A stretch of DNA of 46,987 nt from NCBI GenBank assembly GCA_016793885.1, contig JAEUHE010000079.1, positions 100,234 through 147,220 on the forward strand, written 5' to 3'. The notes under the pieces are model-generated. The model saw nothing but the letters and a program-made list of their open reading frames with translations, ran no database searches and was not told the origin of the DNA. The translations under genes and the position numbers were made by a program. This document shows, piece after piece, positions 41,085-46,987 of this stretch; within the stretch, counting starts at the first letter, position 1; each line of letters begins with the position of its first letter. Source of the stretch: Verrucomicrobiales bacterium (GTDB lineage: Bacteria; Verrucomicrobiota; Verrucomicrobiia; Limisphaerales; UBA11320).

Positions 41085-44000
41085 TCAGCGGATGGCTCCC
41101 CCTCCGAGGCGCCGCGCGATCGCTTGCATCTCGGTGAGGGATTGTTGATCGGCGGGAATCTCCCAAACTCGCGCGACAAGGTCATTGCCGGCCGTTGCAA
41201 AGGCGAGTCCATCGCCGCGCACATCCAACTTCAAGACCCAGCCGCCATGCTGCAACGGGGCGCCCAGAGGCTCACCGGTCGACGTGTCCCAGAGGCGGAG
41301 TGTGTTGTCATGCCCTCCTGAAGCAAGGATTCGGCCGTCGGGTGTGAATCGCAGGTCGCGGATCGTGCCGGCGTGAACGAGAGGGCCGCACACCTTACGG
41401 CCCGATGGATACTCATAGATCGTGACGGAAAAATCGCTGGCCGCAACCGCGATGCGATCCCCTGCGGCGCTGATCGTCACCGCGGTGCCGCTGGTGGGAA
41501 GCTTCATGGGCTTACCGGACACCCGTTCCGTAGACAGATCCCAAAGTTGGACCGTCACGCCATTCAAGGCCACCATCCAGCGACCACCCGGGGAAAACGC
41601 GACGGTGCCAAGCGCGGAAGCCCCCACCTCAAACCGGCGTTTGCCGCTGGCCACCGTCCAGACCCCAGCGGGCCGTCCCGGCAAAACCGCCACGAAGAGT
41701 CGACCGTCGGGCGAGAAATGCTCGTTCAAACGATCTCGGACCCGCCCCTCGATCGAAACAGTATCCAGCAAACGACCGGTGGTTGCATCCCAAGTCCGCA
41801 AGTGGTCGTCAGAGCAGCTCGTCACCACCCGACGGACATCCAGCCAGGCCGCGGCGATGGCCCGTGCCGGGTGAGGGAGGGCAATAGCCGCCCCCTGGTT
41901 TGTAAGACTCCAGATCCGTGCTTCCTTCTTCAGCCCCAAGGCCACCAACCGTGCGCCGTCGGGGCTGAATGCAACGGCCTGGACCTGGCTGTCATGAGGC
42001 CGGCTCCAACGCGCCGGCCCGTTCGTTCCAATATGCCACAGTCTCGCCGCCCCCTCCGACCCCGCGGAAACCAAACGAGTGCCATCCGGGCTCCACGCGA
42101 GATCCCGAACAATTCCCGAATGCCGCAGACCGTCGCGCTGACCCTCCCCGGTCCGAGCGTCAAAGAGTCGGACGAATCCATCCCAGCCCGCAGTACTAAA
42201 CCAACGCTCGTCAGGGCTGAACGCCACAGCAAAGACGGGCCCAACATGCCGCCTCGGCGGCATCAAGGACTTCCCCGTCCTCGCCTCAAACATCCGGGCA
42301 GTGCCGTCGTAGCTGCTGGTCAGCAGCCGCTCGCCATCACGGCTGAATTGTAGAGAGAGAGGAGTATCCTCATGCACCAATTCGACGGGATCGAGGTAAC
42401 CACGGCCCACGTGGAATAAACGGGCAGTAAAGTTGGCGCTGGAGAGCGCGAGCCACTCACCGTCAGGCGACCAGGCTCCATTGCGCCAGCCGATCCCGGA
42501 GGGATGCTGGCGTGTCTCCTTGGTAACCAAATCGTGAATGACCAGCGGACCGCGTTCCAGCAAAATGGCCACCCGCTGGTCATCGGGTGCGAACAAGACC
42601 TGGTTAGGCCGAGCGACACAGGCCAAGGGTTCTCCCACCAACTCTCCATCCGCGGTTCGGCGAATCTCAACCGCGGTCTTCTTCATCACGGCAAACCACT
42701 GCTGATCGGAAGAAAACGAAACGCCAGCCGATGCGCCATCCCGAGTGCTCCCCGAACCCACCCCTTCGAAAGGACCAAAAGCCGGGGCACCACTGTCGGC
42801 CTCCCACACCTGGATCTGCCCCGTGACGGTTCGTGTGAACACCAAACGATCCTGGGCTGAGAAGCCCGCCCAATTGACGCCAGCCGTATGAGGCATGGGG
42901 CCAGTGATCGCTTCGCCAGAGAGCGCATCCCAGACCCGCGACGTACGATCGCGGCTCGCTGTCACCACGCGCAGCCCGTCGGAGCTGAAGCGGGCGGTCA
43001 TGACCGACCCCGTGTGCATCCACTGGTGCTCGAGACGCGGCATATGAGCGAGCGTCTGGTTGAACCGGAGACGGTGCATGGCAAATCGCTCGGAATCGCC
43101 TTCATCCAGTCGCGCAGCCTCCACAAACGAGGCGAGAGCGCTGAAGGCGTCACCCGACTCGGCCTGGCGATTGCCGCTGGCGACATTCAATCGAACCAGA
43201 TCCCGCCGCTGGGCTTCGGCCTGGCCGGCGAGCTGCGCCCGGGCACCGGTCAGCCGGACATTCATGACGGATGAAACCACGGTCACCGTCGTCGCGCTGA
43301 TCGCCGCCAGGGCAAGCAAGGCCGCTTGAGCTCGGTTGCGTCGAACCCACTTGACCGCGCGCTCCAACCAATGGCTGGGTCGCGCCAGAATGGGCTCGTT
43401 CCTCTTCCAGCGGTCGAGGTCGTCTGCCAGAGCTTCCGCCGACCCATAGCGGCGCGCCGGCTCCTTCTCCAGGCACTTCAAACAAATCACCTCCAGGTCC
43501 CGATCCACAGCGGGATCCAATGCCGATGGCCGCTTAGGATCCTGTTCCAAAACTTGTCGGATGGTCTCCATCGTGGTACCCCCGGCGAAGGGAGGCTGCC
43601 CGGTGAGCAGATGGAAAAGCACGGCGCCGAGACCATACACATCCACCGCGGTGGTCAGCTGCTTCGTATCGCCCCTGGCCTGTTCGGGCGACATGTAGCT
43701 GGGGGTCCCGATCACTGCCTGGGTCCGGGTGATGGCACTGTCCTGCTCGATAACCTTGGCGAGGCCAAAATCCGTCAGGTGCGGCTCCCCCCGGCCATCG
43801 AGCAGAATGTTGCCGGGTTTCAGATCGCGATGAAGGATGCCGCGTTGATGCGCGTAATGAACGGCGCGGGAAATGGTCGAGACCAGACGAGCAGCGCTCT
43901 GGTTTCGCTCATGGGCTCCGGAAGGAATTCGATCGCAGGAAAGCGGCCCACCCTCCACCAGCTTCATCGTAAAGAAGTGCTGGCCATCGTGCTCTCCCAC

Positions 44001-44381
44001 TTCATAAATAGGGACAATGTTAACGTGGTCCAGCCTCGCCGCCGCTTCCGCTTCCGTGCGAAAACGCTCCACGAGTTCAGGCGAAGCTAGCCAGCCCCCC
44101 GAAAGGACCTTGAGCGCCACAATGCGGTTCAGTCGCCGCTGCCTGGCCCGCCAGACCGTGCCCATGCCTCCGCGGGCAACTTCCTCGATCAATTCGTAGT
44201 CTCCTAGGCGTCGCGCTGGAATGTCCGTCCCTCCACGCCCTCCCTGATCCTCACCCTCTTCCGACATCAGTGATCCCAAGAGACAGCGCGGGCACAGCCC
44301 ATCAGCCACCCCCGCCCGGTGAGGTTCACCGCATCGGGGGCAAACTGGACCCAATTCTGTCATGCTGGAGGACGGATTCAC
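41085..44381 (-). CDS. Serine/threonine protein kinase with C-terminal WD40 propeller
   Basis: A 1098-residue membrane-bound kinase. An N-terminal zinc-ribbon (CPRCGEPHR...LCPRC) precedes the Hanks-type kinase at about 60-330: [13 protein letters not shown] glycine loop, VALKVL lysine, [11 protein letters not shown] catalytic loop, DFGLAK, and PSYMSPEQA. One membrane helix at about 350-375 ([17 protein letters not shown]) and then 12 or more WD40-type repeats from about 440 to 1095, e.g. [41 protein letters not shown]. The N-terminal kinase is cytoplasmic and the repeats lie outside the membrane. An ECF sigma factor lies directly upstream, so kinase and sigma factor probably form a signalling pair. 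ATG 44381; an ATG at 44363 is also possible. Confidence 0.95.
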   Translation of the reverse strand: MNPSSSMTELGPVCPRCGEPHRAGVADGLCPRCLLGSLMSEEGEDQGGRGGTDIPARRLGDYELIEEVARGGMGTVWRARQRRLNRIVALKVLSGGWLASPELVERFRTEAEAAARLDHVNIVPIYEVGEHDGQHFFTMKLVEGGPLSCDRIPSGAHERNQSAARLVSTISRAVHYAHQRGILHRDLKPGNILLDGRGEPHLTDFGLAKVIEQDSAITRTQAVIGTPSYMSPEQARGDTKQLTTAVDVYGLGAVLFHLLTGQPPFAGGTTMETIRQVLEQDPKRPSALDPAVDRDLEVICLKCLEKEPARRYGSAEALADDLDRWKRNEPILARPSHWLERAVKWVRRNRAQAALLALAAISATTVTVVSSVMNVRLTGARAQLAGQAEAQRRDLVRLNVASGNRQAESGDAFSALASFVEAARLDEGDSERFAMHRLRFNQTLAHMPRLEHQWMHTGSVMTARFSSDGLRVVTASRDRTSRVWDALSGEAITGPMPHTAGVNWAGFSAQDRLVFTRTVTGQIQVWEADSGAPAFGPFEGVGSGSTRDGASAGVSFSSDQQWFAVMKKTAVEIRRTADGELVGEPLACVARPNQVLFAPDDQRVAILLERGPLVIHDLVTKETRQHPSGIGWRNGAWSPDGEWLALSSANFTARLFHVGRGYLDPVELVHEDTPLSLQFSRDGERLLTSSYDGTARMFEARTGKSLMPPRRHVGPVFAVAFSPDERWFSTAGWDGFVRLFDARTGEGQRDGLRHSGIVRDLAWSPDGTRLVSAGSEGAARLWHIGTNGPARWSRPHDSQVQAVAFSPDGARLVALGLKKEARIWSLTNQGAAIALPHPARAIAAAWLDVRRVVTSCSDDHLRTWDATTGRLLDTVSIEGRVRDRLNEHFSPDGRLFVAVLPGRPAGVWTVASGKRRFEVGASALGTVAFSPGGRWMVALNGVTVQLWDLSTERVSGKPMKLPTSGTAVTISAAGDRIAVAASDFSVTIYEYPSGRKVCGPLVHAGTIRDLRFTPDGRILASGGHDNTLRLWDTSTGEPLGAPLQHGGWVLKLDVRGDGLAFATAGNDLVARVWEIPADQQSLTEMQAIARRLGGGAIR

Positions 44382-44447
44382 CGGTTACTCTGTTTCTGAA
44401 GCAGGAGCAGCCGCCTGTTGCAAACAAAGTGCTCCTCTGGAGCGATC

Positions 44448-45257
44448 TCAACCCGCGAGAGCTGAAAAAAGATAGGCAATCTCTCCGTCGATGTCCTCGG
44501 GACGGGCCACCGTATGGGCAATTTCGGCCCGAACCAACTCACGAAAGCGCTTGCGGAAGCGATGAACGACGGAACGAACTCCTGTCTCACTGATTCCCAG
44601 CCTGGCGGAAGCGTCGGCATACGACTGAGAACCCTCTCCACCCAGGAGGAATGGCTTTAAAACCTCATAGCGTTCGGTATCCCCGCTCTCAGCGACCTCT
44701 CGCCGGAACCGCACAAACACCGCCTCTAAAACCGCTTCGGCCCAACGACGATCAAAGACCTTCTCAGCCGACCAATCCGGAGAGGATTCCAGGAGATATC
44801 GTGACTCCGCGTCGGCGTCATCCAATGAGACCACCGACACTCCACCACCCCGCTTGAGTCGTCGCGACTTATCCCACTCATTCGCCAAAAAGTGGTTCAG
44901 CAAGGTCAACAGGTAGGTGCGAAACTTCCCGCGCGAAGCATCTGCGTCGGCAACATCGTTCTTCTCCAACAGCCGCGCAAAGAAGCCTTGGGTCAAATCC
45001 TTGGCTTCATGCTCATCATAACCACGGCGTCGGACGAAGCCATAAAGTGGACGCCAATAGGCGCGGCAAAGGTTTTCCAGGGCCTCCGAGCGCCCCGAAC
45101 AAGAGATGTCCCCAGCCCGCAGCACAAGACTCCAATGGGTGGTGCGGAATTCGGTTCCGACCGGCTCGCGATTGTTCAACGGTTCCGTATTGGCCACAAA
45201 TACTTTAACTGACGCATCCCTGCTCCCGCCGCCCAGAATGTCCACATCCCCGGCCAT
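44448..45257 (-). CDS. ECF RNA polymerase sigma factor (kinase-linked type)
   Basis: A 269-residue sigma-70 family protein with region 2 at about 55-125 (LCRAYWRPLYGFVRRRGYDEHEAKDLTQGFFARLL, given only in part; core HEAKDLTQGF) and region 4 near 205-245 (YADASARLGISETGVRSVVHRFRKRF core, SETGVRSVVHRF). The FRTTHWSLVL start motif and length are those of PVC ECF factors associated with Ser/Thr kinases. ATG 45257 is used since the preceding codon is TTG. The kinase gene begins 66 bases downstream, so the pair is likely co-transcribed and phosphorylation could control the sigma factor. Confidence 0.92.
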   Translation of the reverse strand: MAGDVDILGGGSRDASVKVFVANTEPLNNREPVGTEFRTTHWSLVLRAGDISCSGRSEALENLCRAYWRPLYGFVRRRGYDEHEAKDLTQGFFARLLEKNDVADADASRGKFRTYLLTLLNHFLANEWDKSRRLKRGGGVSVVSLDDADAESRYLLESSPDWSAEKVFDRRWAEAVLEAVFVRFRREVAESGDTERYEVLKPFLLGGEGSQSYADASARLGISETGVRSVVHRFRKRFRELVRAEIAHTVARPEDIDGEIAYLFSALAG

Positions 45258-45260
45258 CAA

Positions 45261-45410
45261 CGGGCCCTGACTGCGTGAGAGGATCAGTTATCCCAGCCCA
45301 CCGCAGAAATGCAACCGTTTAGGAGGCAGGTTCCGTTTGAAATGGGTGAGGCCAGGAGAACTCGCCTCCGTCGGCTTGCGGCCCACTGATCCAGAGGGAA
45401 CGCTTCCTGC
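45261..45410. promoter_or_regulatory. Divergent region between sigma factor and the secreted PKD-like gene
   Basis: 150 bases without an open frame of note. It must contain promoters for the sigma/kinase pair and the downstream gene. No clear core promoter was recognised; ECF promoters would be autoregulated candidates. Confidence 0.3.
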
Positions 45411-46799
45411 TTGACCGCCAGGGTGTCGACAGTACGCCTGTGCATCCTATTGTGGTTGAGCCTGCCTTGGGGCCTGGGAGCCCAGCGGATCAACCACGCC
45501 GGCCGAATACTAGGACCGCTGCCCGTAGTTACCAACGCCGTCCTGTTCAATACCCCCGAATCCGATGACGTGGTGTCACGTTTGCAGATCTTCCCTCCAG
45601 ACAATGCCTGGAATGAGGATGTTTCTCGTCGGCCCCTGCTGACCAACTCCGCGGCGATGATGTCTCAAATTGTGGCCGACCTCCAGCCCAGCCGACGGGG
45701 GATACGCGCCTTTTACGAGATGAACTTCGCCTTGGTTCCGCCCAACCAACCGCTGGTGCCGATCGTGTTCGACCTCTACGGTGATGAGTCAGACCCCAGT
45801 CCATATCCTATCCCTTCAATACTGCCGGTTGAAACCTGGCCCAGGGACACGCCCTCCACCTATACCCTGTTCGATTGGCAACGGGATCTGTACGGGGACG
45901 GCGGCGACCGCCATGCCATCATCCTGCAGCCCAGCTCCGGACTGCTCTGGGAGACCTGGCAGACTCGCCTATCCGTTGTGGGTGGCCAAAGTCAGTGGCA
46001 GGCAGCCAACGGGGCGAAGTTCAATCTCAACAGCAACACGCTGCGCCCGGAAGGCTGGACCTCGGCCGACGCGGCCGGATTGAGCATGTTCGCGGGCCTG
46101 GTGCGCTACGACGAATGCCAGCGCGGAGTCGTCGAGCACGCGCTGAGGCTCGTGGTCGCCAAAACACGACGGAGCCACATTTATCCCGCCACCCACCACG
46201 CATCCTCAGACACCAGCCCAAACCGGCCCGCGATGGGACAGCGCCTGCGCCTGCGCTCTTCGTTCGTCATTCCTCCAAGCTGGTCGACGGAGGAGAAGGC
46301 GGTGTTGGTGGCGCTGAAAAAGTATGGCGCGCTGGTGGCGGACAATGGAGGCTTTTTCTCCCTGTCGGTCGCCCCGGACCAGCGCTGGTCCAGTTCAGCG
46401 TTCAGCCACTTATCCAGCGTGTCGGTCACAAATTTCGAAGTGATCCAGAGCACCGGCATTAGCGAAGGGCCTCGGTCACCGGGGGCGCCGATGGTCAATG
46501 TCGGCCAGGATCGAACCGTGCGGGTGGGGGCCAGCGTCTCGCTGGTGGCCCAGGTGAACCATACCAACACCTTGCCGTTGGCTTTGGAATGGCGGCTGTA
46601 TTCAGGGCCGTCCGCGGTGACCTTGACCGGTACGAACCAGGCCGCGGCCACCGCCGTATTCCATACCCCGGGTGAATACACGCTGATGCTCAAAGCGGAC
46701 GATGGTGTGCATACCCCTGCCTACGACGCTACCGTGGTGCGGGTACTGAACGCCGCCCCGCCACCGCCCCTCAACCTCCACGTGCTCTACGCGCGGTGA
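45411..46799 (+). CDS. Secreted hypothetical protein with C-terminal PKD-like domain
   Basis: A 462-residue exported protein (signal segment TVRLCILLWLSLPWGLGA). The main domain, about 55-350, starts with LQIFPPDNAWNEDVSRRPL and contains PIVFDLYGDESDPSPYPIP, GGDRHAIILQPSSGLLWETW and RSHIYPATHHASSD, a beta-rich region known in verrucomicrobial and plant-associated proteins without a settled function. The last 90 residues are a PKD/Ig-like domain (VGQDRTVRVGASVSLVAQV, PGEYTLMLKADDGVHTPAY). The frame ends at TGA 46797-46799. A different frame stays open from about 46801 to the window end with protein-like sequence, so a frameshift or a next domain lost by sequencing error is possible. Confidence 0.75.
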   Translation: MTARVSTVRLCILLWLSLPWGLGAQRINHAGRILGPLPVVTNAVLFNTPESDDVVSRLQIFPPDNAWNEDVSRRPLLTNSAAMMSQIVADLQPSRRGIRAFYEMNFALVPPNQPLVPIVFDLYGDESDPSPYPIPSILPVETWPRDTPSTYTLFDWQRDLYGDGGDRHAIILQPSSGLLWETWQTRLSVVGGQSQWQAANGAKFNLNSNTLRPEGWTSADAAGLSMFAGLVRYDECQRGVVEHALRLVVAKTRRSHIYPATHHASSDTSPNRPAMGQRLRLRSSFVIPPSWSTEEKAVLVALKKYGALVADNGGFFSLSVAPDQRWSSSAFSHLSSVSVTNFEVIQSTGISEGPRSPGAPMVNVGQDRTVRVGASVSLVAQVNHTNTLPLALEWRLYSGPSAVTLTGTNQAAATAVFHTPGEYTLMLKADDGVHTPAYDATVVRVLNAAPPPPLNLHVLYAR

Positions 46800-46987
46800 G
46801 AAGCCCGACAAAAACCCCAACATTCTGAGGGCTCTTGACTATGGACCGCGGTGGCACGACCTGAGCATTACCCACAAGTTCGGAGGGCTTCCTCCCTATC
46901 CCAACGGGATTGCGCCTCAAAGCCCAGGGTTGGGAGGAACGAGCTACCCTGGGGAAAACGCCATAGAATCCACAACCCCATCGTGGG
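46800..46987 (+). other. Open but unassigned sequence at the window end
   Basis: Reading from 46801 the frame is uninterrupted and gives KPDKNPNILRALDYGPRWHD followed by a Pro/Gly-rich stretch ending near NAIESTTP. No ATG, GTG or TTG start with a Shine-Dalgarno is visible. It could be a frame-shifted continuation of the preceding gene. Confidence 0.3.

Overview
The window looks like a chromosomal segment from a soil or freshwater member of the Verrucomicrobiota, probably near Limisphaerales/Pedosphaeraceae. That placement is an inference. It rests on high GC, a zinc-ribbon Ser/Thr kinase with WD40 repeats next to an ECF sigma factor, PmoA-family and Gfo/Idh/MocA proteins, secreted glycosidases of the GH29 and GH95 type, many signal-peptide proteins with LamG, Ig or propeller modules, and short dispersed repeats in nearly every long intergenic gap.

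Layout. 1-10030 is mostly housekeeping: the glutaminase end of an NAD+ synthetase (cut by the window start), an OlsB-like/PlsC-like acyltransferase pair, ispH, a DPM1-type glycosyltransferase with a phosphodiester glycosidase, an unknown Cys-rich protein, and proA translationally coupled to an ATP-grasp-like gene. 10098-25487 holds envelope and secreted functions: an anchored hypothetical, a PmoA-family protein followed by a Tat-exported oxidoreductase, CvfB, a Wzz-like protein, a GH95-like glycosidase, and a three-gene run of exported proteins (CsgG-like, a 1295-1300-residue protein with C-terminal EF-hands, and a Sel1-repeat protein). 25488-27394 encodes a VanY-type peptidase and an M20 hydrolase on the minus strand.

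27730-32922 is an RNA-repair/Ro60 island and the best system in the window. RtcR (CARF + sigma-54 activator) is divergent from a Ro60/Rsr gene preceded by a near-consensus -24/-12 sigma-54 promoter. Between ro60 and rtcB lie two unannotated structured RNAs. Both have a bulged helix with the same strand motifs (CGAATGCCG on the 5' side, TTTGTCG on the 3' side). The second carries a circularly permuted tRNA mimic: T arm, acceptor 3' strand, loop, acceptor 5' strand, D arm. They are best read as YrlB-like and YrlA-like Y RNAs, so RtcR would switch on Ro60, its Y RNAs and the RtcB ligase together.

33271-46799 contains a DUF2892 membrane protein, a GH29 fucosidase, a propeller/Ig protein, and two exported Hcp-fold proteins with no type VI secretion genes near them. 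The Hcp-like pair is bracketed by two inverted copies of a ~290 bp MITE-like element. The kinase/sigma pair and a secreted PKD-like protein follow. No CRISPR array, rRNA or ordinary tRNA gene was seen.
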